Below are positions 17,465 to 29,748 of a stretch of 64,000 bases of DNA, one piece after another. The stretch comes from CAWCUU01 sp963798855 (GTDB taxonomy: Bacteria > Gemmatimonadota > Gemmatimonadetes > Longimicrobiales > RSA9), in NCBI GenBank assembly GCA_963798855.1, contig CAWCUU010000004.1, positions 1 through 64,000 of the forward strand. Reading direction: 5' to 3'. Position 1 is the first letter of the stretch, and each line of letters opens with the position of its first letter. The notes under the pieces are model-generated. The model ran no database searches. It was given only the letters and a program-made list of their open reading frames with translations, and was not told where the DNA came from. A program made the position numbers and the translations under genes.

Positions 17465-20400
17465 GATTCAGCTGGAACGGAAGCGTGTTCGCGGGCGTAG
17501 CCGCGGTAGTGCTCAAGCACCACCTGCAAATGGGGCCCGTAGTCCCATCCTTCATGGAATGTTTCCATCATGTGCACGACAGCTCGCTCCTCAAGTCCGT
17601 ATAGGTGACAGACAACCGCATCTAACTCGGCCTCAAGGTCAGACACTTCATCTGCTGTTAGCGCTTTTGGCTTGCGACCGTATGTTTCGGCCCAAGTTCT
17701 TAGCTCCTCTTGCTGGCACGAGAGCGAGAGGGCAATCTCGCTCACACGCTCCCCTGACCGCCCGGTCATCAGCGGGACGGGGAGGTCATTCAACAGGAAG
17801 AAGTTCATGTTGATCTCGACATAGCGCCTGGTCGTCCAGTCAAACGGGCGCGATGCGAGCACTCCAAGCAGGTATGCCTGTTCGGTCGGCGAGCCTCGTC
17901 GGAAATACAGGTACGGAGCCTTGTTCGTTAGAAGGGTGTCTTCTGGCACCACGCCGACCACCATCGTACGAGTATTAGAGTTCTTAGTCACGTCTCGAAA
18001 GGCGATACGAGGCGAGTAGTGTGGGAGCGTTTTCGGGTCGCGTACGATTTCAATAGGCAAGCCAAAGAACGCAGAAGCTCGATGCCGAACCTGTCGCTTT
18101 CGTTTCTCAAACAGGATCTTTTCAGCTTTCTCTGGCTCCGCCCAGCCGTAGTAGCTATCTGGGTCCCATGACCAGATGTCGAAAGCCTCTCCACCGACTA
18201 CTGGAATGTCGCCCGGAGGTCGACGGTCTGAAATGACGATCACACCACGCGCAGGGTTTCTATCCACCTTGTCGAGGGTTGCATCTAGTTCGCGCACTGG
18301 TCTCACTTCAAAGTCGGCTCGATCCGCGTCGCCGAAGCGCGGGTGCCGCATCATCCTGTCGAATATCTCAGCCGATTCGGTTGTGGGCAGCAAAGGGATG
18401 CTGACGTCAGGATGCCAAGACTGCACTCGGTCGGCCGGCATGTGAACGGGCGCTCCTCCCTTGAGAAACTCCGCCAAGCTCGTAAACGGTCCTTCCGTCC
18501 ATAACTGTCCCCCGTCGTCATCTCGGGCTATCAGAACGCAAAGCACAACTGCCTTCTGGCCATGAACGGGGAAGAGCCACTTGTTCCGGTTCTCGAGGGA
18601 TGTCAACCTAATGTCCCACTCGCCCGTGAATGTTGCCTGACGAAAATCTCGAGAGCCCTGCGCTTGAACGAGCCCCCGGGGCATGACTACGCCTATGCAG
18701 CCTCCACGCGAGGACACTACAGCAAGAAACCTCCACGCGAATGCCTTGTAGAGATCGGCGTCGCCCGTCCCCATGCCAGGAAAACGACCGGCGGTGAGGA
18801 AGCGGCGGACGCGCTCAACCTGCTTCGCCTCCTGAGAGAAGCGCTCACTGAGCTCCGGCCGTTGCTCTCGGATTTCCGCTAGAATCCGCTTTTTTTCGTC
18901 TTGTGGGGCCCTTTGAAGCCGCTGGACATAGCGACCGTAGAAGTTGTCCTCTTCAAGAGTCGCCTCCTCCCAGGGCGGGTTACCGATAATGCAGTCGAAT
19001 CCGGCCCCTTCGCGGTAGAACACTTCCGGGAACTCCAGCGGGAAGTGAATCGACCGGGGCTTCAGGAGCTTCGGCTCAGCCTTTTGGAGCATTCTCCGCC
19101 GGTATCCGTCGTCCCTTAGCAGCCGATCAACGTGGACGGTCCACTGACCCCGGAGGTCGGCGTCGACCGTAAATGCGACGGCAATGTCCAGCGCTTCCCT
19201 GAGGGGTAGCAACTTCGCGCGGACGTGTTCATACGCCTCTCGGGCACCCTGTATCTCGGCGTCCGTCGCGTCAGAGGACTGGGCGAGCCGGTCAATGTCT
19301 TCCCTCACTGCGTCTACCTGACGACGCGCGATATCGGAGAAGATGTCGCCTTGCCCATTATCACCGTCAGGCGACAAGAGTGACCGGGCCTCTTCGGCAT
19401 TGGCGGCACCGAAGAGCGAATCACCATGCACCAGCGTCCGATCGAGGAACGACAGAGGCAGCCCCTCGACGAACGTGTGAATCCAGAGCGACACCCGCGC
19501 GAGGTCGACGGCGACGTGATTGATGTCGACGCCGTAGATACACCGGCGCGCGATCTGTCGTCGCAGCAGGCTGGCGCGCTCGATCTCCTCGCCCTCGCTC
19601 CACGGGCCGAGCTGGTCCTGCGCCGCCTTCCGCAGCCGCTCCAGTTCCAGCGTCACCCCAGGTAGCGGGTGGCGCTCCAGGAAGTCCGACATCAGCGCCT
19701 CAATACGATCCACGGCAGCTACGAGGAAGTGACCGGATCCCATGGCAATGTCAGCCACGCGGTAGTTGAAGAACTCCCGCGCTGCCGTGCCCGCGTGACC
19801 GTCTTCGATCAGCCGCTGCACCTGGTGCGAGGTGCGCCTGCAGCGACGGCTCGAGGGCGTGGTCCAGCAGGTGCTCGACGGCGAAATGCGGGGTGAAGTA
19901 GCTCCCCGACGCCTTGCGAGCCCCGTCATTGCCCTGCAGGAAGATCTCTCCCTTCTCGATCTCGGGCTCGCGTTCATCCGCCGGCACATACCGGCCGCGG
20001 GTGTCGCGGACGAGCGGCTCCTTCGCCAAGGCCAGAGGATGACTCGAGCAGGCCCTCGTAGATCGTGCCGAACTCGCGGACGCTTAGCGCGGCGAAATCC
20101 ACAGGTCCGTACACGCCGTCCTCGCTCCGGTCGACGAGCAAATGGAATAGCACCGGTCCGACTGTTCGATCGTCCAGCTCGAGTTCGGCAATGCGCGCGC
20201 CCACAGGGCTCTTCGCCTCGTCCTCACTGAACAGGCCACCATTGTAGGGAGGCACGCCCCATTCCGGCCGACCACCATTCACTGCGTGCCAGAGCTCCTC
20301 GAGCCTATGCCAAAGCGTCAGAGCGCCGGAAGCGAATTCGAGCCGATCATCGTTCCCAAAATCTGCCATGGAGCGAGCGAGCGTCTTGAGCGAGTGCTCC

Positions 20401-21587
20401 CGGTAACGCTCGTTCTTCTGGTACGGAAGCAGATCCTTGTCCTCTGCGTACGCGACGAATAGGACGCGGAAAAGGATCACCATCGCTGTCTCGTAGACTT
20501 CGTCGAGGTGCGCGTCCAACCTCCCGTTCCCTTCTTGCTGTGCCACGTGACGTCCGACCGCGACCGCGAGGCGTGGAACCACCTCGTCGTAGACCCGATC
20601 TCGGAGGCGCTCGCCAATGCCCGCCGCGAAGTCGCGGGAGTGCTCCAGCACGTCCTCGAAGCTGCCGCCGGGCCTGAGCGCGTCGGCGCTGAAGATCAGA
20701 GGCAGGTATGCCGCACTGGCGGCAGGTAGCAGGGCGAGGTTGGCCTCGACGTAGGTTTCAGCCCGACCTTTGCGGCCCACTCCAATGTCGGTCGTGGTGC
20801 CGTATAACCGGATCTCCCGGCCACGCGTAAGTACCACGTAGCGGAGGTTCTCACTCGTGGCTTTCGCGAGCGCCGTGGAGACCGGCGTTGAATCCCGAAA
20901 GCGGCCCGAGAGCGCTTCCGGACTCTCGTTGTCATCCAGGAAGATGGCGACAGCGGAAGCCTGGCCGTTTTCCCGGATGCGTAGGACGTGGGTGGTAGCA
21001 CCGCGGGATTCGATCTCGAAGCCGAGCGCTTCGACGAGTTCACGCCCCCGCTTCGGCAACAGCCGCTTGCCCTGCGACAGCATTGACTGCCAGTCACGGC
21101 GCGCCGGCACTCGCTCGCGAAGATGGTATGTCGCGAACATCCCGACGTTTCGCATCCCTGGTAGCTCTGACTCGGTCTCGGGAAGCGTCGAACGGAGGAG
21201 CCGAATGGCGCTGTGGCGGTCCGGCTCCTCTAGGGCCGTCCGGGAAATCCGCTCGGCCTGGGATAGATCTAGATCGTCGTAGACCGGCGGGTCGTCTCCT
21301 ATGGGCCCACAAACTGACGCTCGGGGCTCTCCGCCGCGGCGCCACAGAACGACCAGCAAGAGAGGACTCGCCTCCTGCCGTTGGCGCCCCTTCCACACTT
21401 TCCTTAGGACGGTGCGGTTCGGGCGGGTTAAGGCGTGCGCAACCGCGACCTCCATCGCGCTGTCTCCCTTGCCGAGAAAATACTCGACGGCCTCAATGTC
21501 CATAGCAATGCCAGATCCGACTGACCAAGGGCGCGGACCTTTCTGGTCCCGGAGAAAGTCGTAATGGTCCATTGTCAAATCGATCAC
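17461..21587 (-). CDS. Eco57I-like N6-adenine DNA methyltransferase (two frameshifts)
   Basis: A large enzyme of about 1375 residues, split into three frames. The N-terminal 500 residues (from MDHYDFLRDQKG) include FEIESRGATTHVLRIRENGQ and the REFGTIYEGLLESS segment. After indels near 20035 and 19829 come GSYFTPHFAVEHLLDHALEP and the AdoMet-binding motif I DIAMGSGHFLVAAVDRIEAL. The catalytic NPPW motif (FDCIIGNPPWEEATLEEDNF) follows, and the C-terminus resembles a target-recognition region. Class: type IIG/BREX-like adenine methylases. It overlaps the helicase gene by four bases. It would mark host DNA while the helicase/PLD partner attacks unmarked DNA (inference). Confidence 0.78.
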
Positions 21588-21689
21588 TTGAGCGAAGAGG
21601 ATGACGTCCTGGTACTTTAGCGCTTAAAGGTATCGCGGATCAGCTCGGCGAGGGACCGGCTGACGGAGGTAATCTGCGAGTGGAATCAT

Positions 21690-22303
21690 CTATTCCCCAG
21701 AAGTTAGTTGCTGCCGTAGCTCTTCAAACGTCTGATCTCCGCCCCAGGCCTGAGCTGCCGCATACGCGAGGCGTCGCTTTTGATCGGTAGAGAGCGGGGT
21801 TGCCGGCTTGTACGCGAGGTCATGGTTTGCCTCGGACCAGGCGTGCTGAAACAAAGTCTTAATCTGCAACTCAAAGAAGCGCGGAACCTGATCATCTTTG
21901 CCCGCCGGAACAACATCCTTGGGAAGCGAAACAATCCAATGCCTGCCAAAATACCCGAATTCCCACTCCGATTCTGGAATCAGCGCCTTCTCTTCAATCC
22001 GAGTGAAGTACTTGTTCACGATCTTACCAACGAATTCAACATCTCCCAAGTAAAGTACGATTATTCTTGCACCAATCTGGTCTTGAATTTGTGCAAGCGG
22101 GTCTTGGTACCTTGGAGTATTGTCATCGTTTCGTTTCGCTGCTTTGTCGACGAACCGGTCTGGATCTTTTGCACGAGCAACTACCCGGTCCACGTGCTGC
22201 ACATCCTCCAAATGCTCCACAATATACGCCATCAAATTGCCCGCCACTTCGTTAAGAACTGAATAGCGTTCTAGGTATCGCTTCTAAATGTGGCTGCAGT
22301 CAT
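21690..22303 (-). CDS. RelA/SpoT-domain nucleotidyltransferase (5' frameshift)
   Basis: A RelA/SpoT synthetase-like domain: IQDQIGARIIVLYLGDVEFV, then EFGYFGRHWIVSLP and FFELQIKTLFQHAWSEANHD, the last carrying the conserved Q, H and E of (p)ppGpp synthetases and of toxic or tRNA-modifying relatives. ATG at 22303 overlaps the stop of the upstream gene (ATGA). That frame breaks after MTAATFR near 22282-22286 and resumes as KRYLERYSVLNEV. The longest uninterrupted frame starts at GTG 22247. Base composition is visibly AT-richer than the surroundings, suggesting acquisition. No hydrolase domain is present. Possible roles: ToxSAS-type toxin or alarmone synthase. Confidence 0.72.
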
Positions 22304-23317
22304 TTTGATTTCCTCAGCCGTTCATTTATAACTTCGCCCTCAGTAGCATACCGGACCCTGTTCTCGGCAACTCTTAGTTGCTCGCGCTGAAAGATCTGAT
22401 CGAAACGATACGTGTCACCCATAAGGATGGCCCCATTGTCTAACTCGACCACCTTGTAGGGTGCCTCCTTCTCAAACTCTGCCAAGTCAAACGCGAACAC
22501 CTCTTCCATTAGATCGGCCCTCGAGAAGGCGCTCTTGAGGGCAGTAACAGCGGGTTCTGAAAGGCCCAGCCTTCTCGCGAAATCGGATGCAGATTGCCGC
22601 CGACCGTCCTGCCCGCCGAGGAGTTGAACCGCCGATAGGAGCTCCGCCTTCACGTTCGTATCTGCCACCCGATTCACTGCGCTTCGGAGTGCTATTGCCA
22701 ACCGTTTGGTCCCGGCCGCCCCGGTCGTCCGCAGATCAGACAGCAGGAACTCACCGATCCAATACTGAGATAACTCGCGCGGCCCCGAAATCTGGCGATC
22801 GACGGCCCGCCCATCCCAGAAGCCCGCCACTGCCGACGTAGTCTGATAGAGAGCGCTCTTATAAGCTCTTGCGTTCCTCATAAATACCCGTTCCAAGAAC
22901 TCAACCGACAGCGCCTGAGCACGCTCCTCTGCAACAATCCCTTGATCCGCAGGAAACCGAGCAATGACCAGGTGGTGCAGCCCTTTGTGCTCTCCCGCGA
23001 CCAAGAACAGAAGTCCTAGTCCGGACCGGTGTGTCGTGACGCCCTGAAGCCGGGCTGCTATCTTCCGCCCGTTATCCTCATTGGGTTGGAAGAGATATCC
23101 TACAAGTTCGTCTCGGCAGGGGTTAGCTTGAGTTCCATCTTCATCCGGCTTGAACACAATCTCTATATTGCACTCATCAGAGGCTCTTTCGAAAACGCGC
23201 TGCAGCATCTCGTAGAGCAGCCCACGCAGTGGAATGCTTGTTCCGCCGATTTCGGGCGGGTCGTCCTCGTGTTTTGCAGGGATAGACTAAGAAGCTGTAG
23301 ATAGCCGTTATCGGCAC
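22300..23317 (-). CDS. Conserved partner of the RelA/SpoT gene, function unknown (5' frameshift)
   Basis: About 338 residues. GTG at 23317 follows AGGAGG and opens MPITAIYSFLVYP. An extra C at about 23279-23281 breaks the frame, which continues AKHEDDPPEIGGTSIPLRGL and LYEMLQRVFERASDECNIEI. Later landmarks are TTHRSGLGLLFLVAGEHKGL, LVIARFPADQGIVAEE, FLERVFMRNARAYKSALYQ and GFWDGRAVDRQISGPRELSQ. I recognise this as a conserved, unnamed family. The FPADQGI...ERVFMRNA stretch faintly recalls nucleoid-associated NdpA-type proteins. Its stop overlaps the RelA/SpoT start, so the pair is one operon. The longest unbroken frame starts at 23208. Confidence 0.6.
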
Positions 23318-23349
23318 GCCGAATCCTCCTGTCTCAGAGGGTCAACTAC

Positions 23350-26300
23350 TCATCTGCGGTAAAGGCGGCCTCGGTCTCTGGATCCCACCTCCACCCCCAC
23401 CCCCGTAAACCACAGCCGCACCTCCGCCTCCCCCCGCACCCCCGCGGCCGCCCGGTACACCTCCACCTGCGGCTCGTACGAGGCAGCCACCCGAGGCACG
23501 TCGGCCTCCGAGATCTCATGCGTCTTGAAGTCGACGATCAGCATCGGCGGCCCCATCCGAAGCAGATCGAACGCCCCCACCCGCCACGCCCGCCGCTCCG
23601 CCAGGTGCAGGAACGGCAGCTCCCGGTAGTGCTCGCCCTCGGTGTAGCGGGCCCACTCGTCGCTGGAGACGACGCGGGCGATCTCGCGCTCGAGGGCGGC
23701 GCGGTAGCGGTGGCCGGGGCGGAGGTAGCTGTCGAGCTCGGGGGCGTCGAGCTCGCCGACGACCTCGTCGAGGATGCGGGCGAGCTCGTCCTCCTGGCGG
23801 GCCTTCTCGAGCGGGCCGGCGGGCCAGCGCTCGAGCGCGCGGTGGACGATCGTGCCGCGCACGTGGGCGGGGACGCCGTCGCCCTTCCCTGTTCGGCGCG
23901 AACGACCAGCCGGGCTCGACGCCGTGCACGTAGCGGAGCTTCCACTGCTCCGCGTCGTTCGCGCGCATCATCAGCTCGGTCGCGGACGTGAGCCAGCGGA
24001 GCGGCGGCGGCTCGAGCGGCCGCGCGAGCGCCGGCAGCGGCGCCTCGCCGACGCGGTCGAGCCACGACAGCTCCGGCGCGGGGCCGTGCACGGGCGGCTC
24101 CAGCTCGGCGGCGGCCGTGCGGTCGGCGACGACGGGCAGGTCGCGTCCGGCCTGTAGCCACTCGAGATAGGTCTTCGGCTTCGGCTCCGGGCCCGTGATG
24201 ATCAGTCGGTCGCGCGCGCGCGTGGTCGCGACGTAGAGCAGCCGCGCTTCCTCGGCGGATTCGGCCAGCTCGAGGCGGCGCACCATGTCGAGAGCGCGCG
24301 GCCCGGTGTCCGCCTGCTTCGGCCCGAGCAGTGGACCCCTCTCGGCGTCGCTCCAGTACTGGCGCCACGAGCGGCACTCGATCTTCGACGCGCCGTCGAT
24401 CAGGAAGACCACCGGCCACTCCAGCCCCTTCGCGCGGTGGATCGTCGTGACGGTGACGACGTCGTCGGCGGCGCTGTAGAGCGGGGCCTGCGGCAGGCCG
24501 GTGTCCTGGTCGTCCCAGCGCCTCCAGATGTCGAGGAAGGTGCCGAGCGGGTGGCGGCGGTACTGCTCGGCGATGCGCAGGAACGCCTGGAGGTTGCCGA
24601 GCGCGTCGCGGTTCTCGGCCATGACGAGCAGGTGCAGGCGGTAGCCGCTCGCGTCGATCAGCCGCGCGGCCAGCTCGTCGAGCGGCAGTCGCGCGGCGAG
24701 GGCCGCGAGCTCGTCGAGCAGCTCGAGCGCGCGCGCGAGCACCGTCCGCTCGATCGCGGCGAGCGCCTCGCCTTCGGGCGGCGTCCAGGCGACGTCGCCC
24801 TTCAGCCACTCCCTCGCCTGCCACAGCAGCGAGCGGTGGCCGCGGTCCATCGCGATGCGCGCGAGCACCTCGTCGCGCAGGCCGACGAACGGCGAGCGCA
24901 GGAACGCGAACGCGGCGAGGTCGTCGGCGGGGTTGTCGATGAGGCGCAGCGCGTTGACGACGTCGGCGATCTCCTGCTGGCTGGCGAGCCCGCCCTGCGC
25001 GGCGCTGAAGAACGGGACGCGGTAGACGTCGAGCGCGCGCTGGTAGTGCTCGAGGCCGGTGCGCGTGCGGTAGAGGATCGCGACGTCGCGGTACCGGCAC
25101 GGCCGCAGCTTGCCGTCCTTCGGATCGACGATCTCCTCCTCGCCGTCCACCATCTCGCGGATGCGGCGGGCGACCTGCTCGCCCTCGGCCGCGCGGCGGA
25201 TGTCGACGTTCTTTCCGTCGGCCTCGAGCCACTCGACGCCGGCGGTGCCGCGGCTCGGGAGCCCCGGCTCGAGCGGCGAGTACGCGACGCGGCTCTCCGG
25301 CAGCTCCGCCTCGAGCGCCTCGCCGGTCGCCTCGATCGCGGTCTCGCCGACGGCGTTCAGGTAGTCGATCAGCTCGGGCTGGCTGCGGAAGTTGCGCGTC
25401 AGCTCGAGAGCGGCTCGCCGCCCGCTCTCCAGCTCGCGGGCGACGTCGTTCCAGACGGCGATGTCGGCGCCGCGGAAGCGGTAGATCGACTGCTTCGGGT
25501 CGCCGACGAAGAGGAGCTGCGGGCGCTGGACGCCGCGGCCGATGCGCAGCGCAATGTCGGCCTGCGCGCGGTCGGTGTCCTGGAACTCGTCGATGATGAG
25601 GATGCGGTAGCGCTCGCGGATCGAGCGGAGCGCGGCGTCGGCGCCGTCGCCCATCAGCAGCTCGCGCGTGTCGAGGATCAGCGCGTCGTAGTCGCGCACG
25701 TTCTCCTCGCGCATCCACTCGTTCCAGCGGCCGAGCGCGTGGCGGGCGACGCGGTAGAGCGCGTCGCAGTGGCGCAGCGCGGCGAGGTCGTCGGGGTCGT
25801 CGCCGGCGAGGGCGAGGTCGAGCGCGGCGCCGTCGTCGTCGCACCAGCTCGCGTAGCGCTCGCCGTGCCAGCGCAGGTCGCGCAGCGCGGCGCGGGCGAG
25901 GTCGATCGCGCCGTTGCTCATGGGCCAGCCGTTGAGCGTGAAGTCGCGGTACAGCCCGGCGACGCCGAGGTCGTCGGCCTCGAGCAGCTCGAGGATGACG
26001 TCGCGCAGCAGGTCGTCCTGCGCGGTGCGCGTCTCGCGCTCGTCGAGGATGGAGAACGTCGGGTCGATGCCGAGCCGCAGCGCGTGCTCGCGCAGCAGCG
26101 ACGCGCAGAAGGAGTGGATCGTGCCGATCGACGCGCGGTCGATCTCCCAGCGCAGCTCGCCGGCGCGCTCGGACCCCTCGATCTCCTCGCGCAGCTTCCG
26201 CTTCAGGTCGTGCGCCGCCTTCTCCGTGAACGTGATCGCGGCGATCTCGTCGAGCCGGCACGGCGACTCGCAGCGCGGCAGCGGCTCGCCCGTCTCGCCG

Positions 26301-26446
26301 CTCGCGCCGACGTCCAGCCCGAGCAGCCACAGCACCTTGCCGACGACGGTCGTCGTCTTGCCGCTCCCCGCGTTCGCGGAGAGCAGCGTGTCGCCACCGG
26401 CGAGGATCGCGGCGGCCTGCTCGGCGGTCCAGCGGAAGTCAGCCAT
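23350..26446 (-). CDS. AddA/RecB-like UvrD helicase-nuclease (one frameshift)
   Basis: About 1030 residues. UvrD-type helicase motifs: Walker A LLSANAGSGKTTTVVGKVLW at residue 20, AAITFTEKAAHDLKRKLREE (Ia), LIIDEFQDTDRAQADIALRI (II), VGDPKQSIYRFRGADIAVWN (III), TIHRAKGLEWPVVFLIDG (V) and LLYVATTRARDRLIITGP (VI). The C-terminal PD-(D/E)XK domain (RGTIVHRALERW, then LLRMGPPMLIVDFKTHEI with the D and DxK catalytic residues) is in another frame because of an extra G at about 23882-23884. It overlaps the AddB-like gene. Function: end resection and double-strand-break repair, also attack on linear phage DNA. Confidence 0.8.
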
Positions 26447-29400
26447 CGAAGCGACTCCCGTCGCGCGAGCTTCGCGCGCGTGCGCGTGACCTCTATGCCG
26501 GGGAACCAGAAGGGCCAGCCCTTCGACTTGCGCGGCGACGGGCTCGAAGAGTGCCCGCGCGGACACGCGACGGGATGGTGAAGGCGAAGCGGAGGGCGTT
26601 CTCGTACTTGTCGCTGCCGAGCGTCGCTTCGCAGCCCCTGCCGCTCTTCCGGCTCGCCCGGCTTCTTCAGCGCGCGGTAGTAGCCCGAGCTCGCGGTCAC
26701 GCCCTTCACGACGCGGGAGCGCCTTCATGTACAGCGGCGCCTGCAGCACCGCGCCGTCGCCATAGCACTTGGGCTCCGGAACGTTCGACGACTTGTAGTC
26801 GAGCACGCCGTAGCCGCCGCCGATCGCGTCGACGCGGTCGATGCGGCCGCGCACCCGGAGCACCTCGCGTCGTACCGCTCACGTCGGTGCCCTCGATCTC
26901 GACGACGTCGTCGCCGTCGCCGAACGCGAGCTCGCACCACACCGGCCGCTCGCCGTGCTCCGCCAGGTATGGCAGCTCCCAGTCGAGGTACTCGCCCAGC
27001 GTCTCGCGGATCTCCTCCTTCGTGTGCCGCCAGAGCACGGGCAGCCCGGCCCACTCGCCCGCCGCCTCCGCGCGCGCAGAACACCTCGCCGGCGACGCGG
27101 TCGAAGAGCGACCTCGCGCGCGCATCGAACGTCGCCGGCAGGTCCGCCTTCGCCTCGTCGTAGAAGCGCTGCAGGACCTTGTGCGCGACGTCGCCGAACG
27201 CGAGCGGCGACGTCTCCTCGTCCGCCTCCTCCGTCTCGCGCAGGTACAGCACGCGGTCGAGCAGGAAGACGAACGGGCACGTCGCGTACGTCTCGAGCTT
27301 GCTCGCGGACCAGACGTGCTCGGCGCCGAACTTCGACTCGAGGCGCTGCAGCACGCACGGGTCGCGCAGCTCGCCGTGCCAGGGGTTCGGGGCGACGACG
27401 TCGCCGCCGGCGAGGTCGCGCACGCCTCGCCGCGTCTCGGCGACCGCCGCGACGATCGCGTGCCGCAGCGCGTCGGGGTCGGCGGTCTCGACGAGGTCGC
27501 CCGAGTCGGCGGTCAGCCGGAGCCGCGCGGCGGCGAGGCGACGATCGTGCTCCGGGCTGACGAGCGCGCGGCGGCCGTCGTCGCCCGGCTCGGCCCCTTC
27601 GCCGCCGGCGCCCACCGGCTCGTACGAGCGCGGCAGCTCGGTCGAGGCGTCGTGCTCGCGGCACCATCAGCGACGGCAGCAGCGGCGTGCCCTGAGGATC
27701 GGTCGTGCGGTACGTGATCGCGACGACGTCGTCGCCCTGCGCGCTCGCGCGCCAGAGCGTGCGCTCGCGACGCAGCGTCGTCTCGCGATCCGCGATCGGC
27801 AGCCCGGCCCGGCTCAGCGCGGCGCGCTCCTCCTCGAGCAGCACGCCGAGCGGCGAAACCGCGCGCGGGAACTCGCCGTCGTTCGCGTGCGTGACGAAGA
27901 CCGCGCGGAACGGCGTCATCGCCGCGTCGTGCGCCTCCAGCACCTGCACGCCCTTCTGCGCCGGCGTCGACAGCGCGAGCTCGTGCGCCTCGAGCAGCCG
28001 CTCGAGCAGCCGGTGCCACTCGGCGACGGTGAGCAGGTCGTCGCCTTCCTCCAGCTCCGCCCACTCGCGCAGCAGCGCCTCGAGCTGTCGCAGCCCGCGC
28101 TGGTCGTAGCGGACGACGTCCCAGCGCTCGCCCACCGGCCTCGACGCCGCCTTCCGCAACCCGAGGATGCCGTGCGCGACGAGCCCGAGCGTCAGCCGCA
28201 CCCACTCCCGCTCGGAGCGCGGATCGTCCAGGATCGCGAGGCTGCGCGGCGAGCTTGCGGAGCCGCTCGGCGTCGCGGCCGAGCCGCTCCGGGTGAACGT
28301 GCAGGTCGCGATATTCGCGAGAATCGCTACGCCTCGCCGCGCAGTTCGGCACCGCCGGCACCTTCTACATCGCTGTTATCTCCTGCATCGCCTGCGTCCC
28401 CATCATCCCCTGGAGCAGCAGCCAGCCGAGCCAGCTCGTCCGCCCACGCCGCGAGCCCGCTCAATCGCCGAATCCCCGCTACGAAGTCGATCCCCCGCAG
28501 ATCCACATCGCCATCGAAGTAGGGGCTCGCGAGCACGTTGCGCAGCGGCCGGTACGCCCACTCGGTCGCCGCGCCGCGGAACAGCTCGAGCAGCGCCTTG
28601 AGCGCGCCGATGTCGCAGAGCGGCACGCGCATGCGCGCCGTGCACGGCACGCCGGCCGCCTCCAGCGCCGCGCAGGCGAGGCGCGTGTCCTCGCGACCCG
28701 TCCTCGCGACGACCGCGATCTCGTGCGGCTCGAGGTCGTCCTCGACGAGCAAGCGCTTCACGCGTCCGGCGACCCAGCCGTATTCGCGGAGCGCGTCCGG
28801 CGCGGGCTGGACGAGGACGTCGCGCGAGGGCGAGGACGAGCGCGAGGTGGCGGCGCCGGCCGGGTCCGAGTCGAAGCTGTGCCGGGCGCTCCCACTTGCT
28901 GCCGCGGGTCCTTCACCTCCTGCGAGCTCCTCCACCTCCAATCCGAGCTCCAACGCCAGCTCGTCCCACTCGCCGGGCTCCTCCTCGCGCAGCGTGTACA
29001 GCGAGACCGCGACTTCCGTCTGCGCCGCGAGCGCCTCGATCAGCCGCCGCCGCGACCGCAGCGTGTACAGCCCGTAGACGTGCAGCTCGCGCGCATCTCC
29101 GATCGCGCCGCGAAGCCCGACCGTCCTCTCGCGCTCGCGCTCGCCCTCGCGCTCGAAACCCCCACGCCCGCGCTCGCGCCCGCCCATCATCGCCTCGGCG
29201 ATCATCGCATGGACGGCCCGGTCGTCGTAACGGCCGGATGCGCCGAGCTCGGCGAGGTAATCGCGGTAGACGCCGACGACCCATTCGTTGCGACGTCGCC
29301 CGAAGTCGTCCGGCTCGAGGGCGGCGAGGGACTCCGCGAGCGCATCGGGCTCGACGCCTTCCGGCAGCAGCTCCCCGAGCAGCCCGTCCATCATGTGGCC

Positions 29401-29748
29401 GCGGATGATGCCGCGGTCGGCGGAAAGCGCGATGTCCAGCCGCGAGGCGTGCCTCGCCGCGAGCCGCGCGACGAGGCGACGTCGCGTCAATAGCCCGATC
29501 GGACGGCTGGCGAGACCGAAGCGGTCGGGCAGCTCGGAGAAGAAGGAGATCGGCGGCGCGAGCCAGCCCTTTACGCCGCGCTCGTACGCGGTGTCGAGCA
29601 GTCGGTCGCGCAGGTTGCGGTGCGTGAGCCAGAGGTGCGCCATGTGGCCGCTCGGGCCGGGACTGCCGGCCGCGCCGTCGAGAAACCGCTCGACGCACGC
29701 CTCCCAGAGCACGCGGCTCGACGCCGAACGGACGAGGCGCAGGCCCAT
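26439..29748 (-). pseudogene. AddB-like nuclease (many frameshifts)
   Basis: Reconstructed as about 1100 residues spread over three frames. The N-terminal half (MGLRLVRSASSRVLWEACVE; RELHVYGLYTLRSRRRLIEA; EIAVVARTGREDTRLACAAL) is open from 29748 to 28327. It continues as LTLGLVAHGILGLRKAASRP, MTPFRAVFVTHANDGEFPRA, WSASKLETYATCPFVFLLDR and DRVDAIGGGYGVLDYKSSNV. The last two give the Cys and the LDYK catalytic strand of an AddB/Cas4-type PD-(D/E)XK domain. Shifts fall near 28320, 28255, 27660, 27075, 26868, 26715 and 26500-26600. It should act in complex with the AddA-like protein. As sequenced it cannot be made intact. Confidence 0.7.

Noticed and set aside
13996..21587. Calling the methylase-helicase pair DISARM
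   Set aside because: drmA, drmB (DUF1998) and a separate drmC are absent, and the helicase has its own PLD motif. The evidence supports only a restriction-like pair.
24437..26581. A 714-codon open frame on the plus strand
   Set aside because: It is the antisense shadow of the AddA-like gene. Its Val/Ala/Arg-rich translation has no family features, while the minus strand has all the UvrD helicase motifs.
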